In this document: piece by piece, positions 16,557 to 24,858 of the stretch
Layout of the letters: the number at the start of each line of letters is the position of its first letter
Position numbering within the stretch: position 1 is the stretch's first letter
Source of the DNA: Bin87 sp965204685
Lineage (GTDB): Bacteria > Chloroflexota > Dehalococcoidia > Lucifugimonadales > UBA3495
Reading direction: 5' to 3'
Assembly (NCBI GenBank): GCA_965204685.1
Contig: OZ242004.1
Location: forward strand, 3,782,001 to 3,846,000
Length of the DNA: 64,000 bases
The notes under the pieces: generated by a model
The model's database searches: none
What the model was told of the DNA's origin: nothing
The model's input: the letters and a program-made list of their open reading frames with translations, nothing else
Made by a program: the position numbers and the translations under genes

Positions 16557-17528
16557 TCAGTTCCAGATCGCGGCCACCCGGTACGCCAGCTGGGTGTGCG
16601 ACTCGCGCACGTCCACGATTTCCGCCGGAACGTCGCCCAGGATTCCCAGCGCGATGATCCAGTTCAGGATCTCATGGTCTCCCGAATCCTGTATTTCCTC
16701 GGGAGATAGTTCCGCCAGCTTGCTTCCCTGGCCGGCGCGCACCATTTCCAGGTACCGGCGGTCGGTTTCGATGTCAATCGCCCGGCACTGGAACTTGTGG
16801 GCCAGGAAGCTGTGCGACCAACTGGAGGACGCCACCACGGCGACCCGCTCGTCCCGGGTGTCCAGGAACCGCCGGATCCCCTGCCCCAGTTGGTAGCAGC
16901 GCTTGGGCGTCGGCCGCGGCGGGTAGTCTGGCCCGGCCTCTTCGCCATAGCAGTTGACGAACAGGGGCAGCAGCGGGAACCTGCCGTCGGGGTCCAGGAA
17001 CACCAGCGGGTTGATGATGGCGTGGGCCAGTCCCCAGTCCCAACCCTTGAGGGCGCTGGAGGATGCCATGTCGAACCCGTCCCGGATGAGGAAATTGCGC
17101 AGGTCCCGGGAAAACTCCTTCGGACACTGGAAGGAGAACTTCGTCTCGGGTTCGGCGTCCCACAGGTTGGTGCGGGCCGCTCCACGCTGGAAGGGATAGC
17201 CGTCCACTTCGGCGCCGGTGTACAGGCAGAAGGGAGGCAGGTTGTCCTGCAGGAAGTTCTCCGCCTGGTCGTCGCCGATAACCATCAGGACGTCGGGCTC
17301 CCATTCATGGAGACGGTCCCGCATGATCTTGAAAGACTCGACCACCTTCTTCTGGTCGCTGATGTCCAGGCTCAGGCCGTTGTCATCGCCCAACTCTGCC
17401 AGCAGTTGGGCGGGAGGCTCGTAGTTCGGTACGCGGGCAAATACCCGCTCTCGGCCCGTGGCCCATGCCTCGGATGGGGTCAGGATGATCGGGCCGTGAG
17501 AACAGCCCAGCCCCAGTAGTTCAGCCAT
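16557..17528 (-). CDS. LigB-like class III extradiol dioxygenase family protein (paralogue 1)
   Basis: 323 residues related to the catalytic beta subunit of protocatechuate 4,5-dioxygenase and other LigB proteins. The N-terminal metal-site region reads LGLGCSHGPII, and a second conserved block is VLMVIGDDQAENF. Later His residues (SSWSHSFLAHKF and the GDHEILNW helix) match positions used in the family for Fe(II) and catalysis. It probably cleaves an ortho-dihydroxylated ring or is a related non-ring-cleaving metalloenzyme. A paralogue lies at 58254-59249. AGGAGG-like sequence precedes the start. It begins a minus-strand run with a Cys-rich protein, beta-helix, GMC and SDR. Confidence 0.85.
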   Translation of the reverse strand: MAELLGLGCSHGPIILTPSEAWATGRERVFARVPNYEPPAQLLAELGDDNGLSLDISDQKKVVESFKIMRDRLHEWEPDVLMVIGDDQAENFLQDNLPPFCLYTGAEVDGYPFQRGAARTNLWDAEPETKFSFQCPKEFSRDLRNFLIRDGFDMASSSALKGWDWGLAHAIINPLVFLDPDGRFPLLPLFVNCYGEEAGPDYPPRPTPKRCYQLGQGIRRFLDTRDERVAVVASSSWSHSFLAHKFQCRAIDIETDRRYLEMVRAGQGSKLAELSPEEIQDSGDHEILNWIIALGILGDVPAEIVDVRESHTQLAYRVAAIWN

Positions 17529-17718
17529 ATTATCCTCCTAACGAGCCGGAACCCTCGCACGGTTCGGTGGGTTTGGCCGATTGTAGGGACACGTGTGGAA
17601 CCCTGTCAATTTGGGTTGACGGGCGCGGCGCACGAAGTCGTTTGTACCAACGTCACCCCCGGCGTAGCCGTGCCAGCCCTTACGGCAAGTCACCTTTGCG
17701 GTGCGCATACCGGAGTTG

Positions 17719-17967
17719 TCACTCGTGAGGGATCAGTCCGGCCGCTACCAAAGCGTCGCGCAGGGCGTCGCCGGAGATAGCGTGCCTGGCGGTCCATCCG
17801 GCGTCCGGTTGGCCCGCCGTTCCGCGAGCCCAAACAATGAGGACGCCGGCCTCTTCATCCATATCTTCTGGGACGGTGGAACGCTCGATTTGCGATCTGG
17901 ACACCATGGCCCATTCCTCAGTGGAGAACATGAGCCGATTGTTGCTGGTGGGCGCCGGTTCGGGCAT
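17719..17967 (-). CDS. Small hypothetical protein (82 aa)
   Basis: An unrecognised 82-residue acidic protein. A flexible N-terminus (MPEPAPTSNNRL) is followed by a likely helix around FSTEEWAMVSRSQIE, a short beta segment GVLIVWARG and a C-terminal helix DALRDALVAAGLIP. AGGAGA lies 6 nt before the ATG at 17967, which supports translation. It follows the 6PGDH-like gene by 38 nt on the same strand and is probably co-transcribed. No function can be assigned. Confidence 0.6.
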   Translation of the reverse strand: MPEPAPTSNNRLMFSTEEWAMVSRSQIERSTVPEDMDEEAGVLIVWARGTAGQPDAGWTARHAISGDALRDALVAAGLIPHE

Positions 17968-18005
17968 TGAGTGTCTCCTGATTGGAAGCTGGCGCAGGGC
18001 CATCG

Positions 18006-18911
18006 TCAGGCTTGGTAGCCGTCGTCCTCGCGCGCCGGTACGTGCTGCGCCAGTTGTTGAATGGTCTCGGTGAAGGTGCGGTCGCGATCCCGCGACTCGG
18101 GAAACTCTTCCCCCAGAGGAGTGCCGCCAACGAAACGGTACATTTCCGCAACGCCTTCGAAGAGTTGCGGTGTCATGCCCAGTTCGGCGAAGGTGTCGTG
18201 GATCTCCTCCATTTCGCTGACCCAGCGGCGCGAGCGCGGCGGCACGGTGGGAATGGTTCGCTCCATGCGTTGCAGCGCCGCCTGTTGACCGGACTGGAAC
18301 TCTGCCAGCAGGGGTTCGGTCAACCCCATCATCTCGGCGGCCATCAGCAACTGGGTATACAACGCCCACGAACCCTTGGTCATGGCGGCGTAGCACATCT
18401 TGATACCCGAAGCCTGCCCCGCTTCGCCCTCCAGCTTGAGTACCGTCAACCCAAAATCGTTCAGCCGCTCGAACTGCGCCGCCTCGTGGCCGGAGGTGTA
18501 GAAATGTGGACTGTAGCCGGGTCGCGGCGGCCCGCCGATTATGGAAACGTCCACGAACCGCCCCCCGGCAGCGGTAATCACCGGCTCCAGAGTCCGCACG
18601 AGCTGCGGAGAGACGGCGTTGCACTCCGCAAACAGGGTGTCCGAGCGCGTGGCTGCCAGCGCGTCGGCGACCTGCTGGCATACACCGGGCACCGCTACGG
18701 ATACGGTCATGGACATTATCAGGTCCGACCGCTCGACCAACTCCTCCATGGTGGCAACGTCGCGTATGCCGGCCTTCTCCGCCAGGCTGCGGGTCCGTTC
18801 GCTACGGCCGGCAAGGCAGGTGATGACGTCCAGTTCGTTTTCCCGGAGACGTTGACCGACGGCATGGCCCATGTCGCCGGGGCTCAAAATAGCCACGGTG
18901 CTGATGTCCAT
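18006..18911 (-). CDS. 6-phosphogluconate dehydrogenase-like oxidoreductase (NAD-binding + DUF1932)
   Basis: 301 residues. The N-terminal Rossmann domain opens with VAILSPGDMGHAVGQRL, a beta-hydroxyacid-dehydrogenase-type NAD(P) motif in which the first Gly of GxGxMG is replaced by Ser-Pro-Gly. The middle strand FAECNAVSPQLV and the GGRFVDVSIIGGPPRP loop are typical of the NAD_binding_2/DUF1932 group. GIKMCYAAMTKG provides the catalytic-type Lys. The C-terminal half is all helical, as in DUF1932 proteins. The predicted role is NAD(P)-dependent oxidation of a beta-hydroxyacid or reduction of the corresponding aldehyde. The start codon at 18911 is best by alignment; its ribosome site is weak. 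Confidence 0.88.
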   Translation of the reverse strand: MDISTVAILSPGDMGHAVGQRLRENELDVITCLAGRSERTRSLAEKAGIRDVATMEELVERSDLIMSMTVSVAVPGVCQQVADALAATRSDTLFAECNAVSPQLVRTLEPVITAAGGRFVDVSIIGGPPRPGYSPHFYTSGHEAAQFERLNDFGLTVLKLEGEAGQASGIKMCYAAMTKGSWALYTQLLMAAEMMGLTEPLLAEFQSGQQAALQRMERTIPTVPPRSRRWVSEMEEIHDTFAELGMTPQLFEGVAEMYRFVGGTPLGEEFPESRDRDRTFTETIQQLAQHVPAREDDGYQA

Positions 18912-19066
18912 TAATACATTCTCTCGACCGAAATATAGAGCGGGAAAACTATAGCACAGGGGTATGGTCCAGCCGCCGCCAGGCGGTTGCGTAGGAACCG
19001 CGAGACGGGGATACTGGGGCAGCAAACCAGTATCTTGCGTCTCGCCGGCGACGGCTGGAGGTGACC

Positions 19067-19945
19067 ATGGACTTCGCACACCCAGAATTTCTCGTATCCA
19101 CCGACTGGCTTGCCGAACACTTGGAGGATGACGATGTTCGCGTCTTCGAGACCACCGTGTTTCTTCACCGTGGCGAAGGGACAGTTCGCGCAGAGTCGGG
19201 ACGCAGCCAGTACGAAACCGGACACATCCCCGGAGCGGGTTTCCTCGACCTCCAGGCCGACTTCTCCGACAACGATCAACCCTACCGGTTCATGATGCCC
19301 TCGCCGGAGGCGTTCGCAGAAGCGGCCGGCAGGCACGGCATCTCCGATACTTCCAGGCTGGTATTGTACGACCGCCTGGGTTCCCAGTGGGCGGCACGCT
19401 TCTGGTGGATGTTCCGCTCCATGGGCTGCACGAACGCGGTGGTGCTGGACGGCGGCTGGAATCGCTGGACCGCGGAGGGGCGACCGACCTCCACGGACGC
19501 GGCCGCGTATCCGGCGGCGACGTTCACGCCCACCCACGACCCGGCGCGCTTTGCCGATCTTGCCGAGGTCAAAGCGTTCATCGAAAGCGGGGACGGTGGC
19601 GGATCCTGCCTGATCAACGCCCTGGGCCGAGATCAGCATTCCGGCGCCGACGGCGGCAGCGGCTACGGCCGGGCCGGGCACATTCCCGGCGCGACCAATG
19701 TCCCATCGGGAGAGTTGACCGATCCCGAAACCGGCCTCTACCGGCCGGCGGACGAACTGGCGGCCCTGTTCGAAGGGGCGGGCGCGGACCAGTCCAAACG
19801 GGTGGTTACCTACTGCGGCGGCGGCATCGCGGCCTCCAACGACGCTTTCATACTGGCCATGCTGGGCTACGAGAACGTCGCCGTGTACGACGCTTCGATG
19901 TCGGAGTACGCCGCCGACCCGTCATTGCCGCTGGTGGCCGACTGA
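19067..19945 (+). CDS. Two-domain rhodanese sulfurtransferase (3-mercaptopyruvate sulfurtransferase-like)
   Basis: 292 residues with two rhodanese domains. The first (about 1-130) has the YETGHIPGAGFLDL motif but no active Cys (LYDRLGSQWAARFWW). The second ends with the active loop VVTYCGGGIAASNDAFI, where Cys carries the persulfide. The loop CGGGIAA differs from the CGSGVTA of classical 3-mercaptopyruvate sulfurtransferases. The start is the ATG at 19067 with GGAGG 6 nt upstream; a GTG 6 nt earlier overlaps the ribosome site. It begins a plus-strand run with a flavin monooxygenase 31 nt downstream, hinting at a sulfur-containing substrate, though this is only context. Confidence 0.92.
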   Translation: MDFAHPEFLVSTDWLAEHLEDDDVRVFETTVFLHRGEGTVRAESGRSQYETGHIPGAGFLDLQADFSDNDQPYRFMMPSPEAFAEAAGRHGISDTSRLVLYDRLGSQWAARFWWMFRSMGCTNAVVLDGGWNRWTAEGRPTSTDAAAYPAATFTPTHDPARFADLAEVKAFIESGDGGGSCLINALGRDQHSGADGGSGYGRAGHIPGATNVPSGELTDPETGLYRPADELAALFEGAGADQSKRVVTYCGGGIAASNDAFILAMLGYENVAVYDASMSEYAADPSLPLVAD

Positions 19946-19976
19946 GGTAGCCGCATCGTCGCCAAGGAGGTGAGCC

Positions 19977-21035
19977 ATGACCCAGGTCGCCACGCTGAAC
20001 GACACCCTGGAATTCGGGCTGTTCGACTGGATCGAATGGGACAAGTCAGCGCCCAGCGAGATCTTCGAAAACCGGCTGCGGATGCTGGAGTACGCCGACC
20101 GCAGCGGGTTCTACAGCTACCACCTGGCGGAGCACCACATCACCCCGCTGAGCGTGTCACCCTCGCCGGCGGTGTTCCTGGCGGCCGCCGCGCAGCGCAC
20201 CACGAACCTGCGTCTGGGCCCGCTGGTGTTCCTGCTCCCCTTCTACAACCCCATCCGCCTTTACCACGAGATCTGTATGCTGGACAACCTCAGCAACGGG
20301 CGCCTGGACTTGGGCGTGGGGCGGGGAGTATCGCCCGTGGAGGCCGAAGAGTTCGGCGTCGACCTGGGCATCAGTTGGGAAATGTTCAACGAACAGATGG
20401 ACATGTTCACCAGCGGCTTCAACACGGGCATCCTGAACTATAAGGGAAAGCACTACAACTACGAGGACATCGAGCTCTGGATTGCGCCCCACCAGAAGCC
20501 CTATCCGCCGCTCTGGTACGCCAGCAACAACATCGAAACGGTGCCGTGGATGGCCCAGCACGGCTTTAATACCTGCACCGTGTTCGCCGACAACGCCGGC
20601 GTCAAGGCCCACTACGACCTGTACAAGCAGGTGTGGGCCGCTGACCGCATGGCCGACGGGATGAACAGCCACGTGCTGGTTCCCAAGCTCGGACTGGTGC
20701 GCCACATGTACATCGCCGACACTGAAGAAGTGGCGCGGAACGAAGCGAAAGCGGCGTACGGCACCTGGTTCCACAACATCGACTACCTGTGGGCCAAGAA
20801 CAACCTGGACCGCCTGGGCGCGATGCGGGACTTCGACGCGCTGGAAGCGAAAGACGTGGTGATCGTCGGCACGCCGTCCACCGTGAAGGAACGGGTCCAG
20901 CGGGCCATCGACGAAACGGGCATCAATTACTTCTGCCCGATCTTTGCTTGGGGCGACCTGACCCCCGACCAGGTCATGCGCTCCATGGAGCTGTTCGTCG
21001 ACGAGGCAATGCCCAACCTGCGGCCCGGCGGCTGA
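19977..21035 (+). CDS. LLM-class (luciferase-like) flavin-dependent monooxygenase, paralogue 1
   Basis: 352 residues with the bacterial luciferase-like TIM-barrel. The N-terminal strand LEFGLFDWIEWD, the YHLAEHH motif, RLGPLVFLLPFYNPIRLYHE and RLDLGVGRGVSPVEAEEFGV are all typical flavin- and substrate-site segments of the family. It uses reduced FMN from a separate reductase, none of which is encoded in the window, to monooxygenate an organic substrate. AAGGAGG precedes the ATG. Two further paralogues lie at 41190-42254 and 47002-48171. It is co-directional with the sulfurtransferase, LUD, lyase and GMC genes. Confidence 0.93.
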   Translation: MTQVATLNDTLEFGLFDWIEWDKSAPSEIFENRLRMLEYADRSGFYSYHLAEHHITPLSVSPSPAVFLAAAAQRTTNLRLGPLVFLLPFYNPIRLYHEICMLDNLSNGRLDLGVGRGVSPVEAEEFGVDLGISWEMFNEQMDMFTSGFNTGILNYKGKHYNYEDIELWIAPHQKPYPPLWYASNNIETVPWMAQHGFNTCTVFADNAGVKAHYDLYKQVWAADRMADGMNSHVLVPKLGLVRHMYIADTEEVARNEAKAAYGTWFHNIDYLWAKNNLDRLGAMRDFDALEAKDVVIVGTPSTVKERVQRAIDETGINYFCPIFAWGDLTPDQVMRSMELFVDEAMPNLRPGG

Positions 21036-21064
21036 TCCCGCGCGGCAAACACAGGAGATCCCGA

Positions 21065-21681
21065 ATGACATCCAGCGCATCCTACTTACCGGCCACGGCC
21101 GATTCCATCAGCAGGACTATCGAAGCCCTGGCCGCGCGCAACGTGGAAGCCGTCGTTGTGGAGAATCGCGAGGCGGCGCTGACCAAGCTCAAGGAGTTGG
21201 TGCCGGAGGGGTCAGAGGTTTTCGTGAGCACATCCGAGACGCTGGAAACCATCGGCTACACGGAGTACATGGACGGTAACGATCGTTACGTAAATCTGCA
21301 CGACCAGATGGTGGCCATCAGCGACCCGGCGGCACAGCGGGAGTTCCGCCGCACGACCACCATCGCCGACTATTTCGTCGGCAGTGTCCAGGCCATCGCG
21401 GAGACCGGCGAGATCGTAGTCGCCAGCGGCTCCGGCAGTCAGATCGGCGCCTTCGCCTATGGAGCGAAACGGGTGATCATGGTGGCCGGCACGCAGAAGA
21501 TCTGCCCCACCCTGGCCGATGCCGAGGCCCGCACCCGGGGCTTCCCCTGGAACAACACGACCGCTGGCTGGAGGGGCGCGGCTCTACGCCCACTCCCATC
21601 GGCAAGTACCTGGTGATGGAGCACGAGCCGGTGGTCGGCCGCATCACCATGATCCTCATTCCCGAAAACCTCGGCTGGTAG
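21065..21681 (+). pseudogene. LUD-domain protein (LutC/DUF162-like) with a frameshift near 21547
   Basis: Translation from the ATG at 21065 (GGAG 8 nt upstream) gives a clear LUD domain: IGYTEYMDGNDRYVNL, then GSVQAIAETGEIVVASGSGS and VAGTQKICPTLADAEAR. After the CCCC run at about 21545-21548 the frame ends 23 codons later at 21616. Adding one base restores a normal family ending to 21681 (PLEQHDRWLEG, GKYLVMEHEPVVGRITMILI, PENLGW), giving the expected length of about 205 residues. It is either a recent single-base deletion or a sequencing/assembly error. LUD proteins act in lactate and related hydroxyacid oxidation. The gene sits between the flavin monooxygenase and the PEPM-family lyase. 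Confidence 0.85.
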
Positions 21682-21718
21682 ATAGCCCACACACGAAATT
21701 TCCAAAGGGGGAAGAGTG

Positions 21719-22624
21719 ATGCCAGAGAAACAACGCATGACCACCAGGCTCAAGGAACTGTTCGAGCGCCCTGAGATCTTCGTCCTGGCCGGCGGCATGA
21801 ACGCCATGGGGGCGAAGATGGCCGAAGTACTGGGATTCGAGGCCTTCTACATGTCGGGCGGCAACACCTCCGCGCAGGTCATGGGCCTCACCGAGGGCGG
21901 CACCAGCATGCGCGACATGGTGGACAACGCCCGGAAAATCGTGAACACCATCGACATTCCCGCGTTTGTGGACATGGACACCGGCTACGGCGACGCCATC
22001 CAGGTCTACGAGACGGTCAAGGAGTACATCCGTGCCGGCATCGCCGGCACCCACCTGGAGGACCAGACCTACCCGCCCAAGTCCGGCCCCCGCCGCCGCT
22101 GCGTCTCCATCGAGGAGATGGTGGGCAAATTACGCGCCGCCATGGACGCCAAGATGGAGTACGACCCGGACTTCGTGATCGTGGCCCGGTGCGACTACGC
22201 CGGCGTTCCGGGGGCAACCTTCGAGGACGTGATGGAACGCTGCCTGGCCTACAAGAGCCAGACCAACGTAGACGTCGTGTGCCCCGCCGTAGCGTCCTGG
22301 GAGGACAACCAGGAAGCCATCCGGCGCATTCCCGGGCCGGTGCTGCCCCTGTTTACCCACGGCAGCCAGACCCATCCCACGCTGCAAGAGTTGCAGGACG
22401 CCGGAGCCGCAGCAGCCTGGTACCCGGCGCTGACCACCATGGCAGGGTTGCAGGCGTCGTGGGACTTCTTGAGTGATTTCCAGGAACGCGGCACCGCCGC
22501 CATCGACGACTTCCTGGCAGCGGCGGCGCAGAGCAGGTGGGGCGTCGCTACCAACGGCGGCATCCTCGGCGCGGACCGGATCCGCGAAATGGAGGACAAG
22601 TACCTGCCTGATCGACCCCTGTAA
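21719..22624 (+). CDS. Isocitrate lyase/PEP mutase-family enzyme
   Basis: 301 residues with the ICL/PEPM barrel. AGGMNAMGAKMAEVLGFEAFYMSG gives the N-terminal strand-helix, PAFVDMDTGYGD carries the Mg-binding Asp, AGTHLEDQ the conserved Glu and IVARCDYAG the arginine strand. The isocitrate-lyase KKCGH loop is replaced by KSGPRRRC, so isocitrate lyase activity is unlikely. 2-methylisocitrate-lyase-like, oxaloacetate-decarboxylase-like or C-P mutase-like C-C/C-P bond chemistry is more probable. The ATG at 21719 follows a GGGGGAAG ribosome site; a GTG lies just before it. It is in a plus-strand operon ahead of GMC paralogue 3. Confidence 0.9.
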   Translation: MPEKQRMTTRLKELFERPEIFVLAGGMNAMGAKMAEVLGFEAFYMSGGNTSAQVMGLTEGGTSMRDMVDNARKIVNTIDIPAFVDMDTGYGDAIQVYETVKEYIRAGIAGTHLEDQTYPPKSGPRRRCVSIEEMVGKLRAAMDAKMEYDPDFVIVARCDYAGVPGATFEDVMERCLAYKSQTNVDVVCPAVASWEDNQEAIRRIPGPVLPLFTHGSQTHPTLQELQDAGAAAAWYPALTTMAGLQASWDFLSDFQERGTAAIDDFLAAAAQSRWGVATNGGILGADRIREMEDKYLPDRPL

Positions 22625-22671
22625 GCTCGTCAATGCCGGAAGCGGCGCCAGCCAATATTGGAGATATCTCA

Positions 22672-24210
22672 ATGAAATACGACCATATCGTTGTCGGCGG
22701 CGGCACGGCCGGGTGCATCGTGGCGACGCGCCTTTCCGAGGACCCGAACCGTTCGGTGCTGCTGCTGGAGGCCGGCCCCGACTTTCCCGATTTCGAGCAA
22801 CTGCCCGACATGCTCAAGCTGGGGTGGGGAACGGTGAACCTGGAGGCCCGCGCCGCCGGTTCGCCCTACAACTGGTCCTTCACCGGCAAGGCCACGCCGG
22901 AGCAGGCCGAGCCGATGCCCGTGCCCCGGGGCAAAGTGCTGGGCGGCTCCAGCGCCATCAACGGACAAACCTTCATCCGGGGCGCACCTGAAGACTTCGA
23001 CACGTGGGAGTCCTGGGGCAACGACGGCTGGGGTTACCTGGAATGTCTGCCCTATTTCCGCAAGCTGGAAAACGACGCCGACTTTCACGACGATTTCCAC
23101 GGCACCGACGGGCCGGTTCCAGTACGGCACCACCAGCGCGAGACCTGGCCGCCTTCCCAGGAAGCCTTCTTCCAGGCTGCCACCGCCGCCGGATACCCCT
23201 TCCATCCCGACGTGAACAACCCGGAGGCTACCGGCGTCAGCCTGCGCGCCGAGAACAACATCGACGGCGTGCGCATGAGCATGGCCCTGTCCTACATCAG
23301 CTCGGTGCGCCACCGCCTGAACCTCACCATTCGCGCCAACGTCCAGGCTCGCAAAGTGGTGCTGGAAGACGGGCGCGCCGTTGGTGTCGAGGTTGAGAGC
23401 GGCGGCGACACCTTCGTCGTCGAGGGCAGCGAGATCATCTTGTGCGCCGGGGCGGTCGCATCGCCGCAACTGCTGATGCTCTCAGGCATCGGCCCCGCTG
23501 ACCAGTTGCAGGCGCAGGGCATTCCGGTCGCGGTGGAACTGCCCGGGGTTGGCCAGAATATGCGCGACCACCCCAACGTGTCGGTGCGGTTCATGGTCAA
23601 GGAAGACGTCCCCCAGGACCCCAACGGCATGCGGGCCCTGCGACTGCGTTTCACAGCCTCCGGCTCGGACACGCCCAACGACATGATTCTTTCGCCGGCG
23701 TCGCTGAACACCGTGGTCCGGGACGACAACCCGGCTCATACGGTCAACTGCGGCCTGTACCTGGCGGCCGGCAAGGGCGAACTGAGGTTGGAATCCTCAG
23801 ATCCAAACACTGCGCCCAGCATGGACTACCGCTACCTGGAGGAGGACTGGGACCGGGAACGGTTGCGCGAGGCGGTGCGCCTCTGCGTGTCGTTGCTGCA
23901 ACACAGCGCCTACGACGGCATCATTGACGAGATTACCGCTCCCACACCGGCGGACCTGGAGAGCGACGAGACCCTGGACCTCTGGCTGCGCCGCAACATC
24001 AGCACCTCGTATCACATCTCCGGCACCTGCAAGATGGGGCCGGACGACGACCCGATGGCGGTAGTCGATCCGCAACTGCGCGTGCGCGGCGTGTCCAACC
24101 TGCGGGTCGCTGATGCGTCGATCATGCCCGACGTGGTTCGCGCCAACACCAACGTCACCACGATGATGATTGCCGAGCGCGTCTCCGATTTCATCAAGGC
24201 GGGGAAGTGA
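22672..24210 (+). CDS. GMC-family FAD oxidoreductase (paralogue 3; His/Asn type)
   Basis: 512 residues. The FAD motif is YDHIVVGGGTAGCIVATRL, signature 1 is GKVLGGSSAINGQ, signature 2 is GAVASPQLLMLSGIGP, the active-site His is in YHISGTCKMG and the second catalytic residue is Asn in RANTNVTTMM. It is most similar in these motifs to paralogue 4 (59528-61078). The ATG at 22672 has GGAG 8 nt upstream and lies 47 nt after the lyase gene, so it probably closes the 19-24 kb operon. Its last 17 nt overlap the 3' end of the convergent CYTH gene. Confidence 0.94.
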   Translation: MKYDHIVVGGGTAGCIVATRLSEDPNRSVLLLEAGPDFPDFEQLPDMLKLGWGTVNLEARAAGSPYNWSFTGKATPEQAEPMPVPRGKVLGGSSAINGQTFIRGAPEDFDTWESWGNDGWGYLECLPYFRKLENDADFHDDFHGTDGPVPVRHHQRETWPPSQEAFFQAATAAGYPFHPDVNNPEATGVSLRAENNIDGVRMSMALSYISSVRHRLNLTIRANVQARKVVLEDGRAVGVEVESGGDTFVVEGSEIILCAGAVASPQLLMLSGIGPADQLQAQGIPVAVELPGVGQNMRDHPNVSVRFMVKEDVPQDPNGMRALRLRFTASGSDTPNDMILSPASLNTVVRDDNPAHTVNCGLYLAAGKGELRLESSDPNTAPSMDYRYLEEDWDRERLREAVRLCVSLLQHSAYDGIIDEITAPTPADLESDETLDLWLRRNISTSYHISGTCKMGPDDDPMAVVDPQLRVRGVSNLRVADASIMPDVVRANTNVTTMMIAERVSDFIKAGK

Positions 24211-24730
24211 TCGCGGCGACCAGGTCTTCGTTGGAACCGGAGATGTAGCCGTTCAAATGAGGGCCGAGCAGGCTGCGATATTCGTCCACTTGGGCGTCAA
24301 TGTCGCAGCCTTCTTCGGCCTGGACCTCAACCTCGAGGATCTGCCCTACACCTTCCACGGTGTCCAGGTTGAAAACCACATTGTCTTGTCGCCAAAGCTC
24401 GCGGCGTTTCCGCACCACGGCACGGGTACCCAGGGCAGCCTCCAACACTCCCGCCATTGCTGGGTCATCCACCGCAGCTATCCGGAACCGGCTGGTCCTG
24501 GCCCCGTCCTCCTGGCCCTCGATGTAGTAAATCAGCTCGGACGCGGCCGGTTCCACGCGGAGTTTGAGCCGCCGCGTTCCTCCGGAGTCGTCTGCGGGTG
24601 GGAGCCGATAGTAGTAGTCGACCTGTTCCTTGACCTCGACGAACTCGGCTGACTGCTCGCGCAGGATCGCCCGAACGGGTTCGAAATCGCGGCAGTAAGC
24701 CTTGATTTCGCGATTGAGTCTGAAATCCAT
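24194..24730 (-). CDS. CYTH-domain protein (class IV adenylate cyclase/triphosphatase-like)
   Basis: 178 residues with the CYTH tunnel-fold pattern. NREIKAYCRDFEPVR gives the EIKxx strand, then EQVDYYYRLP, RRLKLRVEP, a central strand RKRRELWRQDNVVFNLDTV and the late acidic strand ILEVEVQAEE. The charged residues line the triphosphate- and metal-binding tunnel in known members (adenylate cyclase, thiamine triphosphatase). Which substrate is used cannot be read. The start is the ATG at 24730 with AAGG 7 nt upstream; an upstream extension in the frame looks unrelated. The 3' end overlaps GMC paralogue 3 by 17 nt, tail to tail. Confidence 0.85.
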   Translation of the reverse strand: MDFRLNREIKAYCRDFEPVRAILREQSAEFVEVKEQVDYYYRLPPADDSGGTRRLKLRVEPAASELIYYIEGQEDGARTSRFRIAAVDDPAMAGVLEAALGTRAVVRKRRELWRQDNVVFNLDTVEGVGQILEVEVQAEEGCDIDAQVDEYRSLLGPHLNGYISGSNEDLVAAITSPP

Positions 24731-24858
24731 AAAACGACCTTGCCGTTTGAGGCAGCCGTGCCACGTCACGGCGCCGGATACCGAGAGCATCCCGGGTTGG
24801 ATGCCCATCACGACATGCACCCAATGCGCCGATCACAACAGACCCCGGCGATACGAAA

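Noticed and set aside
17968..18681. Upstream part of a 320-codon minus frame that includes the 82-aa protein
   Set aside because: It is antiphase to the 6PGDH-like gene; only the last 82 residues, with their own AGGAGA site, are supported.
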